In this document: in pieces, positions 44,988 to 55,046 of the stretch
Numbering within the stretch: position 1 is the stretch's first letter
How the letters are laid out: each line of letters starts with the position of its first letter
DNA from: Calendula officinalis
Taxonomy: Eukaryota; Streptophyta; Magnoliopsida; Asterales; Asteraceae
Reading direction: 5' to 3'
NCBI GenBank assembly: GCA_963853835.1
Contig: OY970824.1
Span: 43,172,227-43,236,226, forward strand
Length of the DNA stretch: 64,000 nt
The notes under the pieces: model-generated
The model's database searches: none
What the model saw: only the letters and a program-made list of their open reading frames with translations
What the model was told of the DNA's origin: nothing
Position numbers and translations under genes: made by a program

Positions 44988-45898
44988 CATACGTCTATTC
45001 GAGGTGGGTAATCTCACTATAAACTTGTACTTACTTTCGATTCATGATTATGTGCTATATGTCGTGAATTGTTGTTGATTGAGCTTGAGTTTTGACTGTA
45101 CGATTTATCTGAGTACTTGAGACTTGATTATGAGTTGATATGCATTTGAGATATGCTATATGTTTTGAGTTGTTAGTTTTATATGAGTACCCGTTGTCGA
45201 GTCAACACGTAATAAAAATAACTAACTATATTTGAGATTAATAGCCAACTCTTCCCAGAGTTAAGCCAAGTACATTTCACGACTGTCAGAGTGGTACTGC
45301 GGGGCACCTAGAGAGGGTGTTGGAAGGGGTGCTGTGGCGTGGCGCAAAAGCAGAGGCGACGTTGAGATCGTCAATAAAGGCTAATAATTGAGAATTGAGT
45401 AGAGTCTTTAGGGATCACTTATGTGGTTTGAGTTGTTTGTAGTTATTTGTTTATTTTGATATTATTCACTCAGCGGTGGCTGACCCCAAACATTCCCCCC
45501 ATTTTTCAGGTACTATCAATGGCAAAGAGAAGGTCAACGATTGATGAGGTGCATTTTGATTTAATGTTTTAGAATTGGATTAAATTACGTTTTGAGTCAA
45601 ACATATTTTTGAACACATTTATTATTCCGCATTAAAAGACCATGAGTCGGTTTTACTTTATTAATGAGATGGGACCATTTTTAATCACTTATACTTGGGA
45701 AATTTTATTATATACATGTTTTAAAGATTTTTAAATTCCGCTGAAATGCTCACCCTTGAATTACGTTTAATTTTGATTTTTAAAAAATTTTAAATTTTAT
45801 TATGTGGCTTGAATTTTGATTTAAAAATTCGATTTGGTTTCGGTCGCTTTTCTGTTCGGTTTTTTCAGCGCAAATGCTCACCCTTGAATTACGTTTAA

Positions 45899-46280
45899 AA
45901 TTAGGAATAGTCCATTAATGAAGAATCTAAATCTTTTTAGTATTTCATATTCTTCTATCGATTGATTTTTATTAACGTCTTTTTTAAATCTTAAATTTAA
46001 CAAATATATTTATCTTGAGAAAGAGTTAAATATCAAATAACAATTCTCCATGTCTTTGATACCATATAAGAAGGATCATGTGTTAAGATAAACAAAATCA
46101 AGAAACATAAACCAATGAAATTACCAAAATTAAAATTATAAATATAAGAGTTTGAGAAGAATTTTCATATTGGTTTCTTTTTCATTATCTTCTTTTATAT
46201 TTGTTTCCTCATTATCATCATCTTCTTCTTCTTATAATTTGATTCAGCTCTTCAAATTCCACTTTGAAGCTTTAAATCCT
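45899..46280. other. AT-rich stretch, no gene seen
   Basis: I see no supported coding sequence. This may be the 3' flank of the minus-strand gene that ends at 46281. Confidence 0.4.
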
Positions 46281-46379
46281 TTATTTGTAGCGCATTATTG
46301 CTTCATCTAATGTCAAATTTAACTTTTCCTTAAGCCTTTCAAATTTATAAAGCAATTTTGTCTTTTTTAATTCCAATAC
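46281..46379 (-). pseudogene. Last exon of the broken PHD-finger gene
   Basis: After a ttgtgcag acceptor the minus strand reads VLELKKTKLLYKFERLKEKL and on to a stop at 46281-46283, 32 residues likely to form a helix. It belongs with the exons upstream by strand, order and splice signals. Confidence 0.45.
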
Positions 46380-46504
46380 CTGCACAATAAAAAAAGATAT
46401 ATATAATAAAATAAAAAAGTAAATCATGTATTAATGTATCACTTTCTATTTTTAATTTCATTTAATCATATATGAATATTCTATATTATATTCTATATTA
46501 TGAC

Positions 46505-46683
46505 CTCATCAGAATTATCTTCAACATAAGGTTCTTTAAACTCTCCTTCACCTAATGTTCCATTCTCAACCTCTGTGTCTTCAACAAATCTTATTTTTTC
46601 AGATGTCCAATGAAATGACAAATTGTTGGACGTTCTCTTAAAACTTCAAGATTATCAAATTTAATATGATCAACATACATTAA
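46505..46683 (-). pseudogene. Internal exon of the broken gene, frameshifted
   Basis: Bounded by tatgcag and a gag-gtcat donor. It begins LMYVDHIKFDNLEVLRERPT and shifts frame near 46600, after which an acidic frame follows (EDTEVENGTLGEGEF). Similar words follow the big exon in plant proteins linked with Ulp1-type regions, so I assign it as the next exon. Confidence 0.5.
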
Positions 46684-46729
46684 CTGCATAATATATTTAA
46701 GAAGTTAGTTAAAGTATAATCAATATAAT

Positions 46730-46990
46730 TATTTATGAATAGACAAAAGTATATTCATTCATGGTAAAAATAGTCTAAATTATACACGAATAAACATTGA
46801 ATAGATAAAGGTTGATTCATACATGAACTTAAAAGAGTTTATTTCATATCTAAACAGTGGTCTCATAAATGAATAGTCAAATTGATACATAATTAGACAA
46901 TACTTTATTTATTCATAAATAAATAGACAATTGTTTATTCATGTATTCATACATAAAAAGCATATTCATGCACGAATAAAAAATAGTCTA
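46730..46990. repeat. Degenerate repeats of gaatagacaaagg type
   Basis: Imperfect copies of words such as tgaatagacaa and tattcat(g/a)ca lie in the presumed intron. The same kind of array lies at 57470-57840 on the other side of the retroelement array. Confidence 0.6.
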
Positions 46991-47078
46991 CTGTAATCTC
47001 AAGGTAATCAAGTGACTAAATTCAAGGATAATAAAAGTAATAAGAGAATTGATCAATTATACAAAAATAATTGACGTA

Positions 47079-47786
47079 CCACAAGATAAGCAGCTGGACC
47101 AAAGAAGTATGATGTATCTTTGAACGGTTTGTAAATCTTCTTTGTTCTTAAAAGACAATCAAGAACATAATCACTCCAATCAATTGTGCTAATATCTGTA
47201 TCTTTTGTTATTTTGTATAAAGGTACTAAATTGCACTTTCCCATTGAGGTTGCCTCACAAAAAGTATTTATAAACAAAACAAGAAAGTTAATTTTGAAGT
47301 TGAAATTTGCTTTTGTTGTTTGCACAATTTTCTTCTTCAACTCTGTTAATCTGAGCAATTCAATCTTCTCAAACTGATTTTTCCATTCAAACATACAACT
47401 TTCTTCATTATCATCAGCAACATAAGTCATGTCTGAAATTTTTGTTCCACCAATCGGTATTCCTAACATCTCACTAACAGATTCTTTTGTTACTAGAATA
47501 TCTCCATTTTGTAGTTCAATAGTCATGTTTTCACTATTAAACTTTTGAAGAACTTTGAAACAAAGCTTCAACGGCACATGTGTCAATTTAATTTTTAGCA
47601 TAATACCAAATCCCATATTCCTAACACATTCTTTTTGTACACTGCTTAAGCCTTGCACGATTGCAAAGAGTGATTCTGGTGAGCATCTGTTTTTCATTGA
47701 GTAATTGGGCTTTTCATCATATTGAATTACGTTTGTTACTTTGGTCGATTTCTTCTTTGATGGTCCTACATCTCCTTCATGATCTT
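47079..47786 (-). pseudogene. Large exon of the broken gene (plant Ulp1-associated region)
   Basis: About 236 residues. NRCSPESLFAIVQGLSSVQK, the ESVSEMLGIPIGG word, NFKINFLVLFINTFCEATSMG and STIDWSDYVLDCL recall the N-terminal region found in many plant proteins annotated as Ulp1-protease family, often carried by transposons. No protease domain is visible. The exon ends at a gtacgt donor (47078). Its 5' end is cut at 47786 by a retroelement array after the target atctt. Codons before the cut appear to continue at 57350. It could equally be a transposon-borne ORF unrelated to the PHD exons. Confidence 0.55.
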
Positions 47787-48091
47787 TGAAAAGCACAATA
47801 ACACTGATTCAATCCATTTGATGGTGTTGGATGATGATTTTGGCTAGAAAAGTGAAGAATGAGATTAGGGCTTTTAGAGAGAGAAAGTAGAGAGATGGTA
47901 GAGAGAACAATTGCTGGAAATGAAGATTTGATTAATGGAAAAAGTTAAAGAATTGAGCCTTACACTTTGGTATTTATACCATGGCTTAATTCCTTGTTAG
48001 TTAGGACCATTTCCTAAATAAAACTTAACATATATACAATGTTACATAACTAGTCCCTAGACTATTGATTACAACTAAATATGACCCAACA
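47787..48091 (-). mobile_element. Left LTR of the Sirevirus-like array
   Basis: 305 bp, TGTTGGGTC to GCTTTTCA in element orientation, followed on the right by the PPT at 48092-48104. Its two ends match the right LTR closely but the middle (about 47935-48035) does not, so the two LTRs are not a simple pair. Confidence 0.88.
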
Positions 48092-48104
48092 ATCTCCCCC
48101 TTTG
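48092..48104 (-). other. Polypurine tract of the Sirevirus-like element
   Basis: On the minus strand caaagggggagat abuts TGTTGGG. The same junction is found at 55047. Confidence 0.85.
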
Positions 48105-51100
48105 TAACAATAGTCTGGGAAGCGTATCTTCGAAGTCTTCATCTTTAGCAAAAGCTGCACCTGGTAGAAATTTCGTTGAATAGTGATGTATCAGGATCAG
48201 CTTGAGCTTTGTCAACTTGTGAAAACGGATACTTCTTGTAGCTTTTCAACCACTAGAAGTATTTTGAAGACTTTACTTTGAAGATACATATAGATCGACT
48301 TAAAATAAGACTCATATTAATAGAGAGATTAGCAGCGGAAGTCTTTTCTTGAAGTTTGTGGCTTTATGTCGATCTATGATGTGATAATTGTTGTTGAGGT
48401 AACATGTTTATAACGGTTACGCTCCCCCTCAAACAAACAATTATTCTGTTGGCCAGTTACCCTTTTCTCACGTATGAAGGAGGTTCATGCTCTAAATGCA
48501 AACCTTTGTTCTGACCAAATGTTATTCGTGGTTTGGATAGAATGATTTGTCAGTTTAAGATTTGTAATGGAAATGTTGAGAATTTGTGAGAAATTTCTGA
48601 GGATAAGACGATTTCTTTTTCTTCACAAATTATTTCATGTAAATCGACGACAATGTGGACCCATGGATAGAGTTGTTTTGTAGCGGAAGTCTTTTGATGA
48701 AGTTGTGTCTTTGTCGATTTATGAACTTTGATAATTGTTGTTTAGGATAAAACATTGATGAAGTTTACGCTCCCCCTCAAACAAACAATTATTTCTCAAC
48801 GGATCTTCTTCGGTTTCTTGTTTACTCCCCCTTAATTAGTGCATATGTCTTTTTGATGTGGAGAAAACTGTGCTAATATATTCTCTTAAGTCTTGTAAGC
48901 ATTTTTCTTCATAATCTGAACTTCTTATTAAATTTTCTCCCCCTCATGATGATTAAGATTTATCGGGATCATCATGAAAAATGTGAAGTTCGTCGAGGTG
49001 AAATGAAGAAAATCTTCTAAGCCCATGGATACAAAATGTGATGAAGAATGATTTATGCATCTTTTGAATGAATCAAGATACATCACATTGTATAATCGAA
49101 AACCGAACCAAAGATGATGATATAGATATCCGATCAAATCATTTGGCATTTAATCGCAATGATCGAATTAAGTCGGGCAAACCGGGATCACATAGATTAC
49201 CCGTTAACACAACAGTTACACAAACTGTGTGACCTACGTTCAGTGTTGGAATAGATGTTAGCACTGGTGGGATTTCCATTCAATCATCGTGGAATACCAA
49301 GAACGTTGGTATCACTATGAATGTTCCGGCTTTATCACAAAGATAAGATTGGTATTATGCCTTGTGTCCTAAAAGTGTTTATCGGTTCTAGACTCAATTA
49401 GTGGAAAAACAAAGGCGAGGACTGGAGAGGCTTGTCCTCTGTTTCAATATCAACAATCTCCAAGTGAGATGTCGATAGCATATGAGATAGTCTCCGTGGA
49501 AATGAAACAAGTACTTTTTAAGAAATACTTGAGTGGCTGGGGGGTTGTGCATTGCATCACTGGGTCCATGATGTCTATTTCAATATCAGAGAGCAACACA
49601 TGCAATCTGATAGAGACGTGGCAACCCGGCTTTTTCATCAGTTTGGGAAGGGTTTTTCGTTTTCTTTAACCCTGTCACACCCTCCTCACTCAAGCTTACT
49701 TTTTCATTTTCGACTACACCCTCATTTCATTTTACCATGTTTTGCTGAATTGCACCCCATACTACATTCGCCCTCTCAAATTTATCTCAGCGCACCCCAA
49801 TCAAGATCCCGTGATACTTGATTCTGCTCACCTAGACCTATGTACCCTTACATGTTGTCCTATATTGTAGGTGGCTCCTGGGGAAGATCATGCCGGTTAT
49901 AGCAGATCATAGGAGTAATTTGAGAGTGAACTATAACACTCATGTGCAATTTATCAGCATATATGATGTTACGTTGTAGGAATAACATGGATTTTTCATC
50001 GGAAAATGTATGTGTTTCCGGCATAAGTTGTTGCCTTTAAGATGGAAAAATTTAGGCATAGCAACTTGAACAATTAAGGAAATACCGGACTCGCATAGAG
50101 TATCCGTTAACACACGGTATGAATCGATAGTCGTTTGCACAACCGTTGATTCAAATGTGTGACCTGCAGTTAGAGTTGGCGCGATTTTAGCTCTAGCAGG
50201 ATTTCCACTCAATCCTCGTGAAACACCAGATTGTGATGCCACTATGAGTGTTCCGATGAATACACAGAGATTCATTTTCAATAGTGTATGTGTCTTAAAT
50301 TGGAAATATTTGGCGGTGAGATCTAGACACATTGTGCATTCAAATGAAGACGTAACCCGGGGCAGAAGGTTAAAATTTCAATACCAACATACTCCAAATG
50401 AGTAGTCGATAGATTATGTGCTACGTCCCCTAATGAATTGAAACAAATTCCTATTAAGAGGAATCTGAGTGGTTGGTGGTGGAGTGCAAATGCTTGACTG
50501 GGCCAGTTAAGACTGGTGAAACATTCAACACATGAATGATCACAAATATGTGAGGTTGCCCGATTTAAGAACGGTTTGGATGCACTCAAAGGTGTGTTTT
50601 CTTGATATTATCATGTTTTCACATCACCTTACTCTCACCTAAATCTATACCCTAGACATATACCCTCACATTTACAAAATTTGGCTAAAAAATATTTCCC
50701 TTGGAAGGTAAGGCCGGTTCTGGCAAACCATAGGAAGGTATTGTCTTTTGATAAAAAAATGTATCATTAAAAAAAATTCAAACGGGTATAAAAGTATTGA
50801 TATTTGAAAGTTTCTCCCCCTAGAAATACTAATTCTCCCCCTGGAATTAATATTTCTCCCCCTCGATAAAATATAAGTAATGAAAAAGTATACTGTTTAA
50901 AAGAGGTGGGAAAGAGTTTTTATAGTTACGTGTAAAACTGGTTAAGAGCGGGTTTCAAGCTTATGTACTTGAAAGCCATTGCTTTGAAGCGCGGGTTATA
51001 CACTGACATGTGCATAAGCCATTCTTTTGTGGCGCGAGTTATACACTGATGTGGCGCGAGTTATACACTGATGTGTGTATAAGTCATTCTCCGAAATTCT

Positions 51101-51146
51101 ACATAAAACAATTAAAACATGTTTGGTACCCAATTATCTATGGGTC
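48105..51146 (-). mobile_element. Non-coding 3' region with repeated PPT-like tracts
   Basis: No supported ORF in 3 kb. Copies of ctccccct (gagggggag on the sense strand) occur at about 48422, 48770, 48825, 48937, 50814, 50835 and 50860. A unit with agcggaagtctttt ... gctccccctcaaacaaacaa occurs twice (about 48330 and 48671). A second diverged duplication pairs about 49180-49680 with about 50090-50600 (shared words such as aggatttcca(c/t)tcaatc and gagtggttggtgg). Near 50995-51080 tgtataagccattct and gcgagttatacactgat repeat. Confidence 0.7.
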
Positions 51147-53585
51147 CTATACGATTAGTGACCGATGTTTTATGTAGAATTCTTTTATGATCAATTTAGA
51201 GCTTTGGAGAACTGCAAGGAGGCGTTCAGAGGTTGTGGATTTGATGACCCATTTTAAAGATTTCTCAGAGGATTGGATAATCCAATGAGATTTTTCATTT
51301 TTGATCCAAGTGTATTTTACAAATGTTGTAGATTTGGTCGCCTTTTTGTTGTCGCTGTTTGAGGAACCTGAAGACTTTGGCTTAGGTGCGGAATTTCCTC
51401 GAAAGACTTGGCGACGAGCAGACGAATGTTTATCAGAGTTTGGTGGGGTTTTGGAAGAACTCTTTGTCTGTTTGGAAACTGGTGAAGATGAACCTCTTTG
51501 ATCAGGTTTGGGTGGACGAGAGATAGATTTCTTGCATGGTTGTGGAAAACATGTTTTGCATGATTTTATAATTTTACCAGATTTATGGAAAACATTGATT
51601 TTCAAACCACATGGAGCATCTAATCTAACGAAAAATCGATCGTCAGTTTGAGTGATTTGTTTCTTTGTGATTTTATCAAACAATCTCTTTGTACCAAATT
51701 TATCAGTTTTAGTAAACACAACATCAAAATCAGGAGAAGAAGGAACAGGACGATACGTAGAAGCATCATAAATTGTTCTAAAAGCCGTAGCAGGAGTTTT
51801 CACATGTCTGGAGTTATTACTGTTATTTTTGACAGTGGAAGAAGGAACTGAGAACATAGATGGTTTAGTCTTCTTAAGCTCGCTAGGCTTCTTAAGAATA
51901 CTAGTTTTCGTCGAAATAGGCTTCTTAGACTGCATGGTTCCTTTGACTCCATTGGGCTTCTTGGATTTCTCACTTTGAGACTCTAATTTTCTATTGGAAG
52001 CATTTAAGACCGGTGAATTAGAGTTTCTCTTCAAGATGGTTGGAACTGGATTAACTGGTGCCGGTCCTAATAAGGAAGATTTAGAATTTTGAAAAACATG
52101 TTTATCAGGGTTTGATTTTAATTTTAAAATCGTGTCTTCTAATTTATGTATTTTTGATTGAAGATTTTCCTTTTCTTTGTCAAAGGCTTTGTGGGTTTCA
52201 TCAATTTCAGACTCAAGTTGGACAATTTTCCTTTCTAAAATCAATGGTGGAACATAAAGCTTTGGTTCAATTGTTTGTTTTAAAACTTCATTTTCAGAGA
52301 TGGAAAATTCTTCTGGAGTGACAATCCGGAAGTACTCACTGTTTTCAAATTTTGCTTTATTCTTTTCATATGTATAGTTCAATTCAGAATAGTTAAAGCT
52401 GATTTGAGCGTGTTCCTTCTTTTCTCTGTTGAACTTCTCGATTTCTGCTTCCTCGTCCGGCATATGAAGAAAGCTTTGCCATATTCCCAAGTTCATGTAA
52501 TCGTAATTGTATAGTGTGGGAACAACATCAGCAGCTTTTTCCAGAGGACGGGAGTTCTCAGCGCCGAGACCTACTTTTGATTTGAAAGATCTGAACTCTT
52601 TTGGCTGATTTAATTTTATCGTTTGTTCAGTGTGGCCAGCTTTCACAATCGTCTGCTCTAGTTTAGAGATGTGTTCTTCAGCATTTTCTTTCTTGACAGT
52701 AAGACTGTGTATGGTTGCTGATTGTTCATCGATTTCCTTTTTAAAATTGTTTGTAATGTTTGTGATTTGTTCATTTAGTTTTTGAATTTCGGTATCAGTT
52801 GTCTTCAACTTATCTTGGTAGTCTTTCATCTTTATGTCAGCCGACTTCATCCATGTTTGCTCTCGACTGAGTTGGATAGCTAAGTCAGTTATCAGCTGCT
52901 TGGAGTCGTCTTTGTCATTTGAGACCGTCTTCATCATTTTGAGGTTTGATATTTCAAGATTTTTTGTATTAATTATGTGATTTAGACGATTTACTTCACT
53001 GGTGTGAGCAGCATGAAATGTTGACAACTGTTGTCGTAACTCTTGTGTCTTTTGATTTGAATTATTAATTTGATTTACTTGAGGAACAAGAGTTTCAAGT
53101 TGGCGACGAAAGGTTAAATTTTCTGCCTTTAATTTTGAGATTTGTGCATTTGATTCATTAGTTGTGTTTACTTGTTGTTGTAAACTTTCTTGTAATTCAG
53201 AAATCTTAAATTGAAAAGAAGATTTTGACGTAGACAGCTGATTTTGTAATTCCTTGTTTATTTGTTTTAATTGAAGAGAACATTGACTTAAGTCATTTAA
53301 AAGTTGTGCTTTTTCAGATTCTAAAACAGTAATTTGTTTCGTCAACTGAGATTTCTCATCAATTTTAAGTAAAAGTTTTTTATTAAACAAGGAATTCTCT
53401 GATTTGTCAGTGTCTGGGTCAGAAAGAAAAGAGTCAAAGGAAAAAAGTACCTCATTTTCATCATCTTTTGGAATGCCTAACACAGCTGTAGCCTCAGTTG
53501 GTATTGCCATGAATGCCAGGTTGGCAATGCACTGTTTATCCTCCTGGGCATTCGGCCCGGCAGACAGTGTTTCTTTGGTAGTCAT
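51147..53585 (-). CDS. 812-residue coiled-coil ORF of the Sirevirus-like element
   Basis: It starts MTTKETLSAGPNAQEDKQCI and has CIANLAFMAIPTE near the start, a word seen in the C-terminal part of copia Gag proteins. Residues about 70-310 and 440-490 are rich in Leu, Gln, Lys and Glu with heptad character, a long coiled coil. The C-terminal third is basic and Ser/Pro/Lys-rich (TSILKKPSELKKTKPSMF) with a small Cys cluster (KSCKTCFPQPC). No zinc knuckle of CCHC type, protease, integrase or RT is seen, so the element cannot move alone. It may be a Gag-derived structural protein. The frame is intact for 2.4 kb, unusual among these relics and suggestive of recent selection or recent arrival. Confidence 0.75.
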   Translation of the reverse strand: MTTKETLSAGPNAQEDKQCIANLAFMAIPTEATAVLGIPKDDENEVLFSFDSFLSDPDTDKSENSLFNKKLLLKIDEKSQLTKQITVLESEKAQLLNDLSQCSLQLKQINKELQNQLSTSKSSFQFKISELQESLQQQVNTTNESNAQISKLKAENLTFRRQLETLVPQVNQINNSNQKTQELRQQLSTFHAAHTSEVNRLNHIINTKNLEISNLKMMKTVSNDKDDSKQLITDLAIQLSREQTWMKSADIKMKDYQDKLKTTDTEIQKLNEQITNITNNFKKEIDEQSATIHSLTVKKENAEEHISKLEQTIVKAGHTEQTIKLNQPKEFRSFKSKVGLGAENSRPLEKAADVVPTLYNYDYMNLGIWQSFLHMPDEEAEIEKFNREKKEHAQISFNYSELNYTYEKNKAKFENSEYFRIVTPEEFSISENEVLKQTIEPKLYVPPLILERKIVQLESEIDETHKAFDKEKENLQSKIHKLEDTILKLKSNPDKHVFQNSKSSLLGPAPVNPVPTILKRNSNSPVLNASNRKLESQSEKSKKPNGVKGTMQSKKPISTKTSILKKPSELKKTKPSMFSVPSSTVKNNSNNSRHVKTPATAFRTIYDASTYRPVPSSPDFDVVFTKTDKFGTKRLFDKITKKQITQTDDRFFVRLDAPCGLKINVFHKSGKIIKSCKTCFPQPCKKSISRPPKPDQRGSSSPVSKQTKSSSKTPPNSDKHSSARRQVFRGNSAPKPKSSGSSNSDNKKATKSTTFVKYTWIKNEKSHWIIQSSEKSLKWVIKSTTSERLLAVLQSSKLIIKEFYIKHRSLIV

Positions 53586-54032
53586 GTTAAGAACAATTCA
53601 CGGGAATTTTTGATTGACACGGGGTAAAGAAAATTTTAAGAATGAGAAGGTTCTGGAATAGAATATGTGATGTAGACCGTGAATTGGTCTTCAAAAATTC
53701 AAAATTACCGAAATCATAAAATGATTATTCCAGATGATAAAGTACACTTTAAATGTGCCTAAGATTTTCGAATTAGGGAAAAACGACGATCGGGTTAGAA
53801 ACTGGGGCTAAACGAACTTTGGAAATTGACCGAAAAATCACAAAAACGCAAATTAAGCGATCGAAACAAGCGTTTTTGGGCCGGCAAGTTGGGTAAACCG
53901 CCTACGGCTGTTTATCACGTCGTAGCCTTCGTCGTTAGCTTCGATTTGGTTACTCGTGGGCTCGAAACGGACACCCGAGCTGAAAGTTATGACCGTTACA
54001 GTACAGCCCCTTTTGTCACGCGAGTGTAGAAA
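53586..54032 (-). mobile_element. 5' leader of the Sirevirus-like element, proximal part
   Basis: This lies between the minisatellite and the ORF start. I see no gene. Frames on the plus strand here (for example 53826-54029) are antisense and not supported. Confidence 0.5.
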
Positions 54033-54277
54033 GAGTTCGGGCCGAAGTTGTGTAGAAGTTCGGGCCGAAGTTGTGTAGAAGTTCGGGCCGAAGTTGTGTA
54101 GAAGTTCGGGCCGAAGTTGTGTAGAAGTTCGGGCCGAAGTTGTGTAGAAGTTTGGGCCGAAGTTCGGGCCGAATTTCGGGGTGAAGTTCGGGCCGAAGTT
54201 CGGGGTGAAGTTCGGGCCGAAGTTCGGGGTGAAGTTCGGGCCGAACTTTGGGTTGAAGTTCGGGCCGAACTTGTTAC
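54033..54277. repeat. Minisatellite with palindromic core in the leader
   Basis: About ten copies, first at a 23-bp period (gaagttcgggccgaagttg with a tgta spacer) and then at a 24-bp period (gttcgggccgaagttcgggg). Each carries the near-palindrome ttcgggccgaa. It lies in the 5' leader of the element, so its transcript would form many small hairpins. Periods and copy number are by eye. Confidence 0.93.
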
Positions 54278-54734
54278 TGTTCTCGGGCCGAAGTTGTTCT
54301 TGGCAGAACAGTGACGAACAGAACAGAAAAACCCACTAATTTGATCCTAAAATGGTCGTTTCTTAGCCAAAAACTTTGATTCTTTTTGCAAAATGACCCA
54401 AAAACTATTTCCTTCAATCCACTACTACTATTTTACTCAAAAACAACCTAGATCTATTCGAAAATTTGAATTTAGAGGGTTTTTTGAAGCTTTAATGGTT
54501 TTTCCTAAAAATCCAAATTCTTCATCAGAATGGATTAGATTCGATCCTAACTTGATTCTAAGCTTAATATATCAACAAAATGAAGCTATTCAATCCATAA
54601 TAACAAGAAATAGTACCTTGAATCTGATTTTTGATCTTAAACCCCTTTTTTCTTCAAAAACCTTGAAAAACCCTCTTGATCTTCTGTTTTTAACACCAAG
54701 TGATGGAATTGGATCGTTTTCAAGATGAAATTAT
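54278..54734 (-). mobile_element. 5' leader of the Sirevirus-like element, distal part
   Basis: Between the PBS and the minisatellite. The 111-codon plus-strand frame at 54393-54728 is antisense to the element and shows no known domain, so I leave it out as a gene. Confidence 0.5.
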
Positions 54735-54746
54735 GCTCTGATACCA
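54735..54746 (-). other. Primer-binding site of the Sirevirus-like element
   Basis: On the minus strand tggtatcagagc lies 2 bases inside the LTR at 54749. Confidence 0.9.
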
Positions 54747-54748
54747 AT

Positions 54749-55046
54749 TGAAAAGCACAATAACACTGATTCAATCCATTTGATGGTGTTGGATGATGAT
54801 TTTGGCTAGAAAAGTGAAGAATGAGATTAGGGCTTTTAGAGAGAGAAAGTAGAGAGATGGTAGAGAGAACAATTGCTGTGAAATTGAAATGAGATTAATG
54901 GCAAAAGTTACAATTAGTGATTACACATGGTCCTAATATACCTATCACTAATTGTCTAGATTAGTCCTAATTGCATAACCAAACTAATATGCAATGTTAC
55001 ATAACTAGTCCCTAGACTATTGATTACAATTAAATATGACCCAACA
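54749..55046 (-). mobile_element. Right LTR of the Sirevirus-like array, shared
   Basis: 298 bp with the same termini as the left LTR. A PBS lies to its left and the PPT caaagggggagat to its right, so it joins two internal regions. Its middle differs from the left LTR. Confidence 0.88.

Larger units (their letters stand above)
41768..45742 (+). mobile_element. Old diverged LTR of the LARD family
   Basis: It starts TGTAACGCCTCAA and follows the LTR at 6967 in order, for example ccttctaggacctg near 44269, attcgaggtgggtaatctca near 44997, and the cactcagcggtggctgacccc word near 45465. It holds two insertions: a hAT MITE (42651) and a copia solo LTR (44337). The 3' end lacks a clear TGTTACA, so the boundary is approximate. 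Confidence 0.75.
41571..45898. mobile_element. Old hAT-like MITE split by LARD LTR
   Basis: The left part (41571-41767) has many ccgaacc/aaaccga words and the right part (about 45775-45880) ends with tcggttttttcagcg and atgctcaccc. The same order occurs uninterrupted at 57974-58283. The intervening 4 kb is a nested LTR. The 27-base word aaatgctcacccttgaatta... occurs twice (45744 and 45872). Confidence 0.6.

Noticed and set aside
54117..54314. Plus-strand ORF with Val-Arg-Ala-Glu repeats
   Set aside because: It is a frame through the minisatellite, antisense to the element.
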